From: Achatina immaculata
Lineage: Eukaryota; Mollusca; Gastropoda; Stylommatophora; Achatinidae
Direction of reading: 5' to 3'
Assembly: GCA_009760885.1 (NCBI GenBank)
Contig: CM019719.1
Coordinates: 23,582,084-23,646,083 of the forward strand
Length of the DNA: 64,000 nucleotides
Numbering within the stretch: position 1 is the stretch's first letter; each line of letters opens with the position of its first letter. The notes under the pieces were generated by a model. The model did not search any database. It was not told where the DNA came from and was given only the letters and a program-made list of their open reading frames with translations. This document shows positions 32,156 through 43,727 of the stretch, piece after piece. The position numbers and the translations under genes were made by a program.

Positions 32156-32500
32156 GTATCATGTGAAACGAATTCAAGCACAACGCAGAGATAAGGCAGA
32201 CGAGTGAAAAATAACCTGTCTCATGGGTTATCAGAAAAAGAAGATGGACATATGTCAGTCATGTGATGAGAAGAAACAATCAGAGAATCCCCAAACAAGC
32301 TATCAAGTGGAACACAACAGGCCGAAGAAAAAGAGGTCGACCATGTGAAACTCTAAAAAGGACATTGTTAAAAGAGGCCAATTCAGTGGGCATAACATCC
32401 CTTGATGAGATTTAAAAACTCGTCGAAGGCAGGAAATCTTGGCGAACTACCATGCGGGCCTTATGTGACGTTTAGCGGCACGGGAAGGATGTAAGATGTT
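32156..32500 (+). mobile_element. LINE-B 5'-truncated copy
   Basis: Encodes remnants RRNNQRIPKQAIKWNTTGRR then KRGRP, EANSVGITSLDE and TMRALCDV, parallel to codons about 840-957 of the LINE-B frame, with stops (for example after LDEI). It ends GGCACGGGAAGGATGTAAGA. Its 5' side abuts the (TA)n tract ending at 32152. Confidence 0.85.
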
Positions 32501-32559
32501 AGACTATCAGCTGATCGACGACATATATCAATATGGTAATATTCAAAAGTTAAGACTCT

Positions 32560-33090
32560 TATCTCTGCATTAGGCTGAAAAATAACAGAGCTGCCATCAA
32601 TGCCTTTAAGTAAAAAAGTCAAAAGGTTGCCATCACTGCACTCGGGTAGAAAATCGCAGAGTTAGCATTTCTGCACTCAAATAGAAAATCACAAGGTTGT
32701 CATCATTTCTCTCAGGTAGAAGATCACACGGTTGTCATCATTACATGTAGGTTAGAAGTCAAAGGTTTGCCATCACTACACTCAGGTAGAAAAATCACAG
32801 GAATGTCACCACGGCACACAGGTCCAAACTAAAACAGTTATCTTTGTATTCAGGTAGAAAATCAAAGAGCTGTCATTACCGCACATATGTTCAAAGTAAA
32901 ATGGTTATCATTGTATTCAGGTAGAAAATCAAAGAGCTGTCATTACCGCACATATGTTCAAAGTAAATGGTTATCATTGTATTCAGGTAGAAAATTAGAG
33001 AGCTGTCATCACCGCACATATGTTCAAAGTAAAACGGTTATCATTGTATTCAGGTAGAAAATCAAAGAGCTGTCATCACCGGACATAGAA
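32560..33090. repeat. Minisatellite, 35-bp units evolving into a 67-bp unit
   Basis: The left part has irregular ~35-bp units (CATCACTGCACTCAGGTAGA, AAATCACAGGTTG variants). The right part from about 32820 has regular ~67-bp units joining two diverged 35-bp halves (GTATTCAGGTAGAAAATCAA and CGCACATATGTTCAAAGTA). Confidence 0.88.
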
Positions 33091-33431
33091 AAAGTCCATA
33101 AATTTTACAGTGTCCCTCAGTGAAAGAAGAATCCCAGCTCGTGCATAAACTTTACAGCAGTGACGAGAACTTTGGAGAAAAGAAGTAGTGGTAGCTGGGA
33201 ACAAACAAACGATCATCAGCCTGAGAAGCTGATTCAGTGATGCTGTGTCTGGACTTGATCCTGTTTAAAGTGTTAGTGAGGACCAAATGTTTGAGAGAAC
33301 CAAATGTAAGAGAGGACCAAATGTAAGAATGGACCTAATGTAAGAGAACATACTGAAAAGTAATGTTTACTGTTTTCAATTTACTTTGAACTAGGCGTGG
33401 CTATCAAAGATAAACAAATAACTTCTAGGAC

Positions 33432-33776
33432 CATAATATTTCATCTTCATACAATCACATCTTCTCATAATATTTCATCTTCGCACAACCACATCTTCTC
33501 ATAATATTTCATCTGCATACAATCACATCTTCTCATAATATTTCATCTTCACACAATCACCTCTTCTCATAATATTTCATCTTCATACAATCACATCTTC
33601 TCATAATATTTCATCTTCATACAATCACATCTTCTCATAATATTTCATCTTCATACAATCACATCTTCTCATAATATTTCATCTTCACACAACCACATCT
33701 TCTCATAATATTTCATCTTCATACAATCACATCTTCTCATAATATTTCATCTTCACACAATCACCTCTTCTCCTAA
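33432..33776. repeat. 34-bp minisatellite, about 10 copies
   Basis: Unit CATAATATTTCATCTTCATA then CAATCACATCTTCT, stepping 33432 to 33466. Units with CACAATCACCTC or CACAACCAC alternate irregularly with the major type. Confidence 0.95.
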
Positions 33777-33924
33777 TCCCGTCAACTGTCAGAGATTTTT
33801 GGCAAGGTTCTATTCATTATCATCATCATCAGGTTGTAAACTTAGCCGTGTGCTAAGTCCACATTTGGAACTAAGTCCACCTGGAACTCTCATGTGCATG
33901 GTCTAATTAAACTCAGCGCAAAAA

Positions 33925-34748
33925 GTATACCAGTTAGCCAGAATTAAGCACTTCATCGATCAAGACACAAGGAAGATATACTACATATCACATATACAAA
34001 CACATTTAGACTATTGCTCATCAGTCTGGGATGGTTGCTCAGTGTCAAATACAAAGAGGCTTTGCTCACTCCAAAAGCGAGCATCAAAGCTTATTAGTGA
34101 CAAAGATCAAACACAAACAAATAACCAGTATAAACGTATCAAAATGTTGCCTCTTAAGAACAGGTTCGTCTTCAACAAAGCCAAGTTAGTACATCAAATG
34201 CCCCGCCTTATCTATGGAACCTGTCTAAATTTAGCCCAAAGTGCAGCCAACGCTTGAACAATATAAGTCTTCCAAAACCTAGACTTGACCGTTACAAGAA
34301 AAGCTTTACTTATTCTGCTGCTCATCTTTGGAATATCCTCCCATCCTTTAACAAAAAAAAATAAACTATACTCCTTCCTACAACTACAAACTTTTCCAAT
34401 ATCTATTTGATGTCAACTACATGCCTCCGTGAATCGCAAAACTTAAACAGTTATTTAGACTGCTCTTACAGACACCGAACTCATTGTTCTGAATAGTAAT
34501 GAAATTTTTGTTTGGCAGATAGTCATTTATATGTGTCTGTAGTCAGCCATTTTATGTGTATGTAGTTAATCATTTATATGTGTATGTAGTTAGTAATTTT
34601 ATGTGTATGTAGTTACTTTATTGTTAACTATATTTGTTATATAAGCACCATATGTGTAGAATGTCTTGAGCAGAGTGAAAGTTGTACGATAAAGGGCAGA
34701 ATGTCAGACGGGCCTGCGTGCCCAGTTCTTAACCAGTTTGAGATAAAG

Positions 34749-34779
<31 letters not shown>

Positions 34780-34784
34780 TTCTG
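33925..34784 (+). mobile_element. CR1/jockey-like LINE 3' fragment with (ATCA)n tail
   Basis: Encodes the region after the reverse transcriptase of CR1-like LINEs: HIQTHLDYCSSVWDG, LCSLQKRASKLI, RIKMLPLKNRFVFNKAKLVH, then in a shifted frame NISLPKPRLDRYKKSFTYSA and AHLWNILPSFN. LDYxSxVW, LQKRA and the F-xY-xA-xLWN-xLP ending are typical of that group and unlike LINE-A to LINE-E. A short ~26-bp tandem (ATGTGTATGTAGTTA) at 34522-34620 lies in its 3' region, and it ends in AATCAATCAATCAATCAATC at about 34751-34779. Confidence 0.75.
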
Positions 34785-34909
34785 GACCTCATAAGCAAAA
34801 CATATATTCATCTTAAAATGGTGCCAGCGCTCTGATTAACATATTCCAGCTACTGTTGCTATGAATCCACCTCCCCACACGCTACACATCAATCCCATTC
34901 GTGCCCATG

Positions 34910-35045
34910 CACTGAGTGTGGAAACATATATCTCCCCCTTTGTGCTAACGCACTGAAATATCAACATATAACTCCTCCCTTGTGCTAACACACTTAAATA
35001 TCAACATATAACTCCTCCTGTGTCCAATGCACTAATATATCAACA
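34910..35045. repeat. ~52-bp tandem repeat, about 2.7 copies
   Basis: GTGCTAACGCACTGAAATAT then CAACATATAACTCCTCC recurs three times with increasing divergence. Confidence 0.75.
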
Positions 35046-35329
35046 GGAATCAGCGAAATATCCACACACGTCGATAATGATATGAAATAAACAGCACATA
35101 ATTAATTCCACACCACATTTGATCGAACAGTATCAGATCGGCTGGGGCTAACACAGACGAAATGAAATCAGCCCCTGCCATGCTTGCTGGCTATGCTTGT
35201 CTTCCTTTCCCACCAGGCTTTCTTTCTTTATATATGGGCCTTCATCCATCCAGATCACGTGAACGGTGACGCTTCGTTCCAACGCCGTACACACGTGGGA
35301 ACCCTGCGTGACTGTTCACAACGTGCCTT

Positions 35330-35606
35330 GGCGACTGGCGTTGGCTATTAGCTTCTCCAGAGTACGTGATCCTTCATGCTGGCCATTAGTTCAATTGGTG
35401 ATCTCCTCTCACACCATCTAGTCAGACTGTCCAGTATCATTTCTCTTGGTCTTCCCCTGCGTCTTCTCCCCTCTATTTTTCCAGCTGTTATAATATTTTC
35501 ACTGCACCCTCTTCTCACTGCATGTCCAATGATTGTACATTGTCTCTCTCTTAATTTTTTTTACAATATTTTTTTTTTGTATCTCCAGCTCTTCTCAAAC
35601 ATTGTC
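35330..35606 (-). mobile_element. LINE-C 3' fragment, minus strand
   Basis: Reverse complement of GACTGGCGTTGGCTATTAGC, CACACCATCTAGTCAGACTG and TCTCTTGGTCTTCCCC matches the LINE-C C-terminus (RGRPREMILDSLT, NASR). The ATG-type tail seen in other copies is missing, the copy stopping at CCTTGGCGACTGG. Confidence 0.82.
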
Positions 35607-35774
35607 CATTATATGAAAGGCTCCAATACATGATAGAGCTTCTCTGGTTAATCACGGCTTCCTCTCCATCTTCACGGCATCGTCATAATCAGATTCTTAG
35701 ATGTTCCTTCAGCTTAAAGAATTGACACGGAAGGACATATTTAAGTCTGGACTCTATGGTACATAAGTCTGTAC

Positions 35775-36145
35775 GAGTGAACTTTTTTTTTTCTAGTCTC
35801 TGGAGTTGTTTTCTTTACTTGAGACTGTACAGTGCGAAGACGTTGTCCGTTCTGGCAATCATCGAAAGATGTGCTAGAGTTAGGCCTGTCCCATCTCTAC
35901 GTTGATGCTCCCAGAAAGAGGTCTAGCCTGGCTAGCGATGCTGGGATAGCCATAGTTCCCATGGCGGTGGAGTCTGCTAAGAAGTACTACATGCCCTTTG
36001 CTTTTTTTTCTAGCTCCAGTCCGGGACCGAAAAAACAGCCGCCATAACCCGTTCCCACTCCGACATGACGTTGTGTCTCAACACCTTCACAACATCAGCT
36101 GCAAAGAACGTCAGCCCGCAGTTACAGGGAGACAAGTCTTCAGAT
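35775..36145 (+). repeat. Unclassified dispersed repeat U, copy 3
   Basis: Colinear with 7616-7990: GACGTTGTCCG, AGGCCTGTCCCA, TAGCCTGGCTAGCGATG, CATGGCGGTGGAGTCTG, GTCCGGGACCGAAAAA, GCCATAACCCGTTCCCACTC and GCTGCAAAGAACGTCAG, ending GCAGTTACAGGGAGA. Confidence 0.75.
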
Positions 36146-37052
36146 GGCTGTGCTGTATGGTCAAATTTTATTGATATTCCCATGCTTTCTTGATCAGAAT
36201 GCACTGTTAAGTTTCCATCTCCTGCTACATTATTGATCATGGATGCATCAGAATAAAGTTCCCGAGAGCAGTAGCAGCTGCTGATTAATGCTGTCTTTCT
36301 CTTCTATTTTCACGTAGGACTGAGTGAACTAAACACCAAATATGAGCACACTTGTCTGTGGTCAGAATCTGTAGTTACTCTTTTCAAATTAAATGTTACA
36401 CTTGTCTGAAAAAGTTTTCAGAAAAATGCAGTGAATTTGTTCAATGAGTGCAACAAAAAGAGGCATCTATAGCGACACAAGAACTTTTCTCTCAATTACT
36501 TTGTTAAATATGAGATTTCAGAAGACCGTGATTTCAGGCACACAGAGCTAGCTAGAGCCCAGCTGTGCCAATGTGTAAAACGTTCTTCTCCACTAGCAAC
36601 TTTTCATTCTTCCGTAAATTTTCTGTTGGGGGCAACTTCTCTCCAGTCAACATGTATATTGTACATCTTTATTTCTAAAATATCTCTTAGCTATTTTTAG
36701 TGTAATTCATTTTCTCTGAACCAAAATAAATACATAAATAAATAAAATACAACTTTAAAAAACTTGGAACACTGTCCAGTTATAAATGGAAGTATAATGT
36801 GTTTTTAATGTGATTTTAATTTAATTTTTTTTTGTGTTTTATATGCATACATCGTCGCACAGACAGATAACGTCTTACAGCAGTTCAGTGAAGTCCATTT
36901 GGCCGGAACGAGAAATACAAGTTTATTTGCGCAGTTGTCTCTTGTAAACATGGATATGGAATTTCCAACAGTCCATATGACAAGTTATAAACAACAAGTT
37001 ACTTGGTCTTAATAGGCATATAAATATGCATTACACGAGCATAAGTAAAATA
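36146..37052. other. Unassigned stretch
   Basis: AT-rich; nothing recognised. Confidence 0.5.
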
Positions 37053-37255
37053 GTTTGTCTCTTTCTCTTCCATGAACTATCAATAAACTCAGTCTTACTA
37101 GGCAAATTAGTTTGGTTTACTCGGAACTTTTTAAATAGTCGGTCTCTTTCTCTTCCATGAACTATCAATAATCTCAGTCTTACTAGGCAAATTAGTTTGG
37201 TTTACTCGGAACTTGTTAAATAGTCGGTCTCTTTCTCTTCCATGAACTATCAGCG
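37053..37255. repeat. ~85-bp tandem repeat, about 2.3 copies
   Basis: GTCTCTTTCTCTTCCATGAA then CTATCAATAA, AGTCTTACTAGGCAAATTAG and TTTACTCGGAAC; two nearly identical copies and a partial third. Confidence 0.93.
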
Positions 37256-37924
37256 AAATGTAAGTCCAGATATTTCAGTTTCCTACTCACAGTATCTGTA
37301 TCTACTCACTAGCTCTCCTAAGTACCTACATATCAAACCAGCTCGTAGTTTCATCACATCAGCAGAGTGCACTTCTATTATTTCTCCTACTCTTTTTTTT
37401 TCCTACTACATCTATCTGTAGTTGTTTGTCTGTTTATATATGCACAGTTCTCTTTGTCTTCTATTTATCCGAGTCTCTGAGTATCTTAGCGTCGGAGTAT
37501 ATTCGTCTCTGAGTACTTTGGTGTCGGAGTTTTAGTTATATCCCCGAGTCATTGCGCACACTTCTCTGGGTATCTTTTTTCACCTGCACCTTCTCTGCGC
37601 CTTTGCATCCCCTTGCCTCCTCTGCCTGTGCATCCTTCTGGTTTCCTCTGCCCCTTTTTTTTATCTTGAAGCCCAGTTTGATGAATCGGTATTTCTGCTC
37701 CGCCCCTAGATGTCCACTGGTTTCTGTATGTGTCCCGCCTGGTTCTTGAGTCATAACCTGTCAGGTTAGTGTTGTCAAATGTCCAGGCCTTTGTCTGTGG
37801 CACTTTCTACCTGTACTTGTGTCTGATTGCTCGTCCGTTTATTTATTCGTCGTATCCAGTTCGCAGACTATCTGTTGCCAACAAGACTTTTGGCTTTTCT
37901 TAATTCCTTTTATTGTCCCTTCGA
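37256..37924. other. Unassigned pyrimidine-rich stretch
   Basis: C/T-rich on the plus strand. Short phrases such as AGATGTCCACTGGTTTC resemble AGATGTCTACTGGTTCC in the interior of the inverted-repeat element at 27600. Confidence 0.5.
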
Positions 37925-38272
37925 CACCTCTAGCGTTTAGAGTCTGTTGGGTAATTATATGTTTGTCTTTTAATTCTTAGAGTTTGGAGTCTGTCGAGTA
38001 ATTATATGTTTGTCTTTTAATTCTTAGAGTTTGGAGTCTGTCGAGTAATTATATGTTTGTCTTTTAATACTTAGAGTTTGGAGTCTGTCGGATAATTAAC
38101 TGTCTGTATTTTAAATCTTACAGCTTGTAGTCTGTCGGGTAATTAATTGTCTGTATTTTAATTCTTACAGTTTGGAGTCTGTTGGGCAATTAACTGTCTG
38201 TATTTTAATTCTTAGATTTTGGAGTCTGTCGGGTAATTATCTGTCTGTATTTTAATTCTTACAGTTTTGTGC
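37925..38272. repeat. 47-bp minisatellite, about 7.5 copies
   Basis: Unit TTGTCTTTTAATTCTTAGAG then TTTGGAGTCTGTCGAGTAAT and TATATGT; TTTGGAG at 37983 and 38030. Right-hand copies use CTGTCTGTATTTTAATTC instead. Confidence 0.93.
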
Positions 38273-38529
38273 GCCAACTGTTTGTCGTTACCTGTTATTT
38301 CATTCACCGGATGGTCGCGTCGGCCTATTTTATTTCTGAGCGTCTTTCTTTGCCATGTCTCTATCTCGGCCTCGTTTGTGTCTGACCTTTCTATTCGTCT
38401 GTTTCTTCTATCTACCTTGTCAGCGTCCAATCGCAATAGTCTTTCACTAGTGTCGTGGGAACTGGTTTTTCTACCTTGTTCTCCAAGTTTCCTACCTAAC
38501 TTTTCTGTTCTTATGTAACTATATTCATA

Positions 38530-38720
38530 ATTCTTGGTTACAAGAGACTATGCTATAAAACTCTATTTTATCACTTTGTTACCCATGAAGGTCTATTTTA
38601 TAATTCGTCATTCATGGACGACTATTCTGTCGCCTTAACATTCATGAAAGTCTATTTTACTGTTTATCACTCAAAAAAGTTTATTTTATCGCCTACGATT
38701 CATGAAAACCTGTTTCATCG
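38530..38720. repeat. Degenerate ~37-bp tandem repeat, about 5 copies
   Basis: TTCATGAAAGTCTATTTTAT then CGCC/TAC spacers recur with many differences. Confidence 0.7.
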
Positions 38721-38953
38721 CTTTTTTGAACTTAATTTTTCTTGTAAAAAAATAAATCATTTATTTTAAATGTACACAGCACCAATATATTTACTTCCCT
38801 TAGGCTCATTGCTTTAATAAGGTCTCTGAAGTATATAAAATGTATACATTATATATGTATACATTTTTAAAATTTTAAAATGAAAAACGTGATCCAGTCC
38901 ATAAATAATGTGCAGAATTCTTGAAACAGAAGCAGAATAAGATATGTTTACAT

Positions 38954-39334
38954 AAAAGACTTTGGAAGCAGCAGAAATGTGGTTTATTAGAAGAATGTTG
39001 CGAATCCCCTGGACAGCAAAAATAACTAATGAAAAATGTAAGAGAAGAGCTGGAGAGACAAAAAAACCTTGTCAAAAAGATAAGAGAGAGACTATGTTTA
39101 CTTTCATAGGACATGCAATGAGAAGAGGGGGCATTGAAAACATTATAACAACAGGAAATATAGAAGGAAGAAGATCAAGAGGAAGACCAAGAGAAATGAT
39201 AGTGGACAGTCTGACGGGATGGTGTGAGAGATCACGAACTGAGCTGTTGGCCTGTATGATGGGTCGTGTACTCTGGAGAAGCATAATAGCCAACGCCAGT
39301 CGGCATGGCACCTGACGATGATGATGAAAAGACT
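38954..39334 (+). mobile_element. LINE-C 5'-truncated copy with 8-9-bp TSD
   Basis: The insert 38962-39326 encodes LEAAEMWFIRRMLRIPWTAK, FIGHAMRRGGIENIITTGN and RGRPREMIVDSLTGWCERS, ending VLWRSIIANASRHGT with a stop and a GATGATGATG tail. AAAAGACT (extendable to AAAAGACTT) occurs at 38954-38961 and 39327-39334. Only one frameshift region is visible, near 39060-39090, so it is younger than the copy at 1-418. Confidence 0.92.
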
Positions 39335-39574
39335 TGTCATACGCAAGATGACATGTATTAGCCATCAGCTGATTAAACCATGATTTTAAAACTTGTCATC
39401 AGCACATTCTTTTCGTGAAAACTAGTAATAACTGGCTACTATAGACAACTTATGATTCATTACATTCACTTTAAGACAAAGTTCTTTAAATTCAAAGATC
39501 AATGGGTATATGGTAAATTTCTAAGTGAGGCCAGTCTGTGTGTGGTGAGTTTTAAAGTGAGTAGCGGAACATGA

Positions 39575-39792
39575 GGGTGTGAGAAAATGTTAGTAACGAA
39601 TGGATGTATGTGACAAAATGTTAGTGACGTATGCATGCTGTGACAAAATTTTAGTGACGTTTGCATGATTTGACAAATTTTTAGTTACGTATGCATGTTG
39701 TGATAAAATTTTAGTGACGTATGCATGTTGTGAGAAAATTTTAGTGACGTATGCGTGTGTGAAAAGATTTTGTGACATATGCATGTGACAAA
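39575..39792. repeat. ~30-bp minisatellite, about 7 copies
   Basis: AAAATTTTAGTGACGTATGC then ATGTTGTGAC, with one-base length variants. Confidence 0.92.
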
Positions 39793-40089
39793 ACTGTTTT
39801 GTGTGAGGAATTCTAACGACCATTTTACGAATCGAATTATAAAGTGAATTTGATCATGTGACAAAATATTAAAGTTATATAAGTATTCTTTTTTTCTATA
39901 TATGTTTGTCTCACTTTTGCCTTAAAAAAAATTGCACCTCTGTGAGAATTGTCATAGTATCTCTGAACATTGTCTGGAAATCTAAAATGGTGCTGTGAAT
40001 TTCGCCTACATTTTTAAATAGTTCACATGAAGTAGTCAGTAACCTACAAAATAAAAAGTTCATTTCTGTTATATCGCCTTTAAACTGAA

Positions 40090-40990
40090 CAAATTACGCA
40101 ACCTCTGTCACGATCTTCTATACCATATGTCGCAGAAAATGTATTCAGAACCTTCTGCTACATATCGCGGATAACGAGTGCAGAGAAAATGTATGCAGAT
40201 TTTGTACCACAAACCGCGGATAATTCGAGCATGGAAAAGTTGCTGAGATCCTTCTACGGATAACGAGACAAGGATAATTTATTATTACCCTTCTATAATA
40301 TCGCGGATAACGATAACAGAGGAAATCTATCCATATTTTCTACCATATATCATGGATAACGAATATCAGTAAACATTTACTCAGAACCTTCTACCATATA
40401 TCATGGATAATGAATATGAGTAAAACATTTACTCAGAACCGTCTACTATATATCATGGATAATGAATATCAGTAAACATTTACTCAGAACCTTCTACCAT
40501 ATATCATGGATAACGAATATCACTAAACATTTACTCAGAACCTTCTACCATATATCATGGATAACGAATATCACTAAACATTTACTCAGAACCTTCTACC
40601 ATATATCATGGATAACGAATATCACTAAACATTTACTCAGAACCTTCTACCATATATCATGGATAACGAATATCACTAAACATTTACTCAGAACCTTCTA
40701 CCATATATCATGGATAACAAATATCACTAAACATTTACTCAGAACCTTCTACCATATATCATGGATAACGAATATCACTAAACATTTACTCAGAACCTTC
40801 TACCATATATCATGGATAACGAATATCACTAAACATTTACTCAGAACCTTCTAGCATATGTCGTGGATAACGAGAGCACAGGAAAGTTTATTCAGACTCT
40901 TCCTCTATTGTGGAAAACAAGAGCAGAGGGGGCTTATTTAGACCCTTGTAATATACCGCGGATGCGAGAGCAGGGACAGATAATTTCCTT
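40090..40990. repeat. 51-bp minisatellite, homogeneous core and decayed edges
   Basis: Unit TAACGAATATCACTAAACAT then TTACTCAGAACCTTCTACCA and TATATCATGGA, stepping 40511 to 40562. Eight or more core copies (about 40480-40860) are nearly identical, while units at 40090-40400 and 40870-40990 are diverged. As 51 is a multiple of three, a 130-codon frame of 17-residue repeats (NITKHLLRTFYHISWIT) runs through the core; I regard it as a by-product. Confidence 0.95.
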
Positions 40991-41504
40991 CCTTTAACCA
41001 TGTGGACAAATTCGATCCAGTCTGCACTGATCATATGTTCTCAGACCACCCTGTCGATCGCTCTCTCCATAGCTCATTACTGAAGGAAAGTAGGGCTCTT
41101 TTCGATGACGTCGGTAAAAGCATCTAATTTTCAGTTCATACAGTCTAAGTTCAGAGCTGCAGAATATTTGACTCTCCAGATATCCTCGTTATCTCATCCG
41201 AATTCTGCACCAGTCCACATATACACGCACATACACATACACGCGAATACACTACACACATATACGTGTTCTGATTAATGCTGTCTGAGATCCGTGATAA
41301 TTTGTTTACATGATTGCATTTTGTCAAGTAGCCTATGACAGTTTTACGATATGACTGTGATCTGTAATGTACTCTATGATTTTGTTCTATAATTCACCAC
41401 AATCTTATATTCTATAACTTACTCTATGAGTGCCTTCTAAGCAGGCAGCATGGCTGTGCGCTTAGAGTACCCCTCTCTAATTCAGGAAACACAAGTTCGA
41501 CTCA
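40991..41504. other. Unassigned stretch
   Basis: A weak B-box-like AAGTTCGACTCACC near 41491 follows GCAGCATGGCTGTGCGC, loosely tRNA-like; too degenerate to call a SINE. Confidence 0.5.
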
Positions 41505-41788
41505 CCTCAACATCTGAGATAAAAGCTGATAAAAGCTCAGTCGGCACAATCTGTTGCCACTGATAAAACCTCAGTCGGCACACTCTGTTGCCACTGATAA
41601 AACCTCAGTCGGCACACTCTGTGGTAACTCATAAAAACTCAGACGGCACAATCTGTAACCACTGATAAAAACTCAGCCGGAAGTCTGTGGCCGCTAACAA
41701 AAGCACGCCGGCACAGTCTGTGGCTACGGATAAAAATTCAGCCCCCACAATCTGTGGTCACTGATAAAAGCTCAGCCGGCACAGTCTG
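41505..41788. repeat. 34/35-bp minisatellite, left part of an array split by LINE-C
   Basis: Unit CTGATAAAAGCTCAGTCGGC then ACAATCTGTTGCCA, about 8 copies. One more unit (GTGATAAAAGCTCAGTCCCC then ACAATCTGCAGCCAC) lies at 45078-45115, on the far side of the LINE-C insertion. Confidence 0.93.
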
Positions 41789-41800
41789 TTCATCATCATC

Positions 41801-42271
41801 AGGTGCCGTTCCGACTGGCGTTGGCTATTATGCTTCTCCAGAGTACACGATCCTTCATGCAGGCCATCAGCTCAGTTGGTGAGCTCCTCTCACACCATCC
41901 CGTCAGACTGTCCACTATCATTTCTCTTGATCTTCTTCCTTCTATTTTTCCTGTTGTTATAATATTTTCAATGCCCCCTCTTCTCATTGCATGTCCTATG
42001 AAAGTACATTGTCTCTTTCTTATCTTTTTGACAAGATTTTTTTTGTATTTCCAGCTTTTCTCATACATTCTTCATTAGTTATTTTTGCTGTCCAGGGGAT
42101 TCGCAACATTCTTCTAATAAACCACATTTCTGCTGCTTCCAATGATTTTTGTGCAGACCTGCTTATTGTCGATGATTCACTTCCATATGACAAGATAGGA
42201 TCAATATAGCATTTTAGGACTCGTTTTCTAACATTCATTGGTAAGGATGTGTTGGATAATATGTTTATCAT
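41801..42271 (-). pseudogene. LINE-C C-terminal region
   Basis: Minus strand: INILSNTSLPMNVRKRVLKC, YIDPILSYGSESSTISRSAQ, LEAAEMWFIRRMLRIPWTAK, then FIGHAMRRGGIENIITTGKI and REMIVDSLTGW to NASRNGT. It is the template for identifying the copies at 1-418, 35330-35606 and 38962-39326. Confidence 0.88.
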
Positions 42272-43727
42272 TCTCTGAAATGCAATCTTTGCTTAGCCTA
42301 TTCTGTTCCTAATTTCTGTTCTGCATTTCCCATCTGAAGTTATTACTGCTCCAAGGTATTTGAATTTCTGCACCTGCTTTAGACTAGTTCCGTTTAATTT
42401 TATACTGCATTTTGGTGGATTCTGTTTCTTAGATATAACCATAGTCTCTGTCTTTCTGATGTTCAAAGTAAGACCTGTCTATTCACTTTCTTTGGCCACT
42501 TTATACAAGATATTTTGCAGGTCTTGTTGGTTCTCAGGTATCAGTACTGTGTCGTTAGCATACCGAAGGTTGTTAATATTGTATCTTCCAATTTTTAGCC
42601 TGGTTCTGTGATGGTCGTTCTTAGAACATTCTCGCTGTACAGAGAAAAAAGATCTGGAGATAGTATACATCCTTGTCACACCCCTTGCTTTATAGGTTGA
42701 TATTTTTCAGTTCTATTTCAACTTGAATTGCTGCTTCTTGCTGCTAGTATAGATGGTTTACAATCCTCAGGTCTTTGCCGTCTATATTGATGTCTTCAAG
42801 CATTTTAATAATTTCATTATGTTTCACCTTGTCGAATGCCTTGGTGTGATCAATGAAGCATAAGTAGAGATCTTTCTGTACTTCTAAAGTTCTTTCTGTT
42901 AGTGTTCGAAAAGCATAAATGGCATTGTGTGTTCTCTTTCCTTTAACAAATCCAAACTGTTCATCTGCTATTTCCATTTTTATCTTTTCCCTTCTTCTTC
43001 TCATAATGATTCTCAGAAGTAGCTTGGTTATGTGGCATGAGAGGCTGATAGTCGGGTGGTCATCACATTCCTTTGCACCTGGTTTCTTTGATAGTGCTAT
43101 AAACGTGGATTTAAGCAAGTCACTGGAAATATAATCACTGATGTAAATGTCATTCAGTAACTTGGTTATTATTTTTATTCCTGTCTCCTCTAGCGCCTCT
43201 GTTTCTTTTATTGTTATATTATCAGGCCCAGTCGCTTTTCATTTCTTCATGTGTTTGATGGCATCTATGATTTCATCTTCAAGTATTGGTGGTCCATCAC
43301 CATCTGGTGTTATTTCTGATCTTTCTCCTGCATATGTACACCGATGTACTCTGTCCACCTGTCCACAATGTCTTCTTTTCCCATTAACATTTTACCTTCT
43401 TTCGATTTCAGGCATCGTGTGGTATATTTTGTTTTCCTGCCTGTGAGTTCACTAGTTCGTTTGTGTAAGTTTTTGGTGTCTTTATTATGAGAGTCTTCTG
43501 TTTGTCTGCACTGTTCATTTAACCACACTTCCCTTGCTTCTCTGCATTTGCGTCTTATTTCTTTATTTACCTTGCTTTATTTTTCTTGGTTATCTTTACT
43601 CCTCCTCCTCTTGTCCGTCAATCCTAAGATGTCGTCTGTCAGTCATTTATTTTTAGGGGCTTCTTTTTTCGTCGGTATTGACGCCGTAACAGTTTGGTGG
43701 ATAAAATCTCTTTTTATTGCTCATTGT
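42272..43727 (-). pseudogene. LINE-C reverse transcriptase domain (broken)
   Basis: Minus strand: linker pieces (43528-43310), then EQFGFVKGKRTHNAIYAFRT, motif A LCFIDHTKAFDKVKH, motif B as GV-stop-QGCILSPDLF (near 42690, where CGA became TGA), and motif C YANDTVL, where the first catalytic Asp of YADD is Asn. Stops and frame changes separate the blocks. Two independent lesions at catalytic sites make this domain inactive. Confidence 0.88.

Noticed and set aside
40462..40854. 130-codon frame of 17-residue repeats
   Set aside because: Entirely inside the 51-bp array; the period is divisible by three, so an open frame is expected by chance.
41440..41505. tRNA-like sequence with a B box
   Set aside because: Only the B box is convincing; no tail is shared with S1 or S2 and no second copy is seen.
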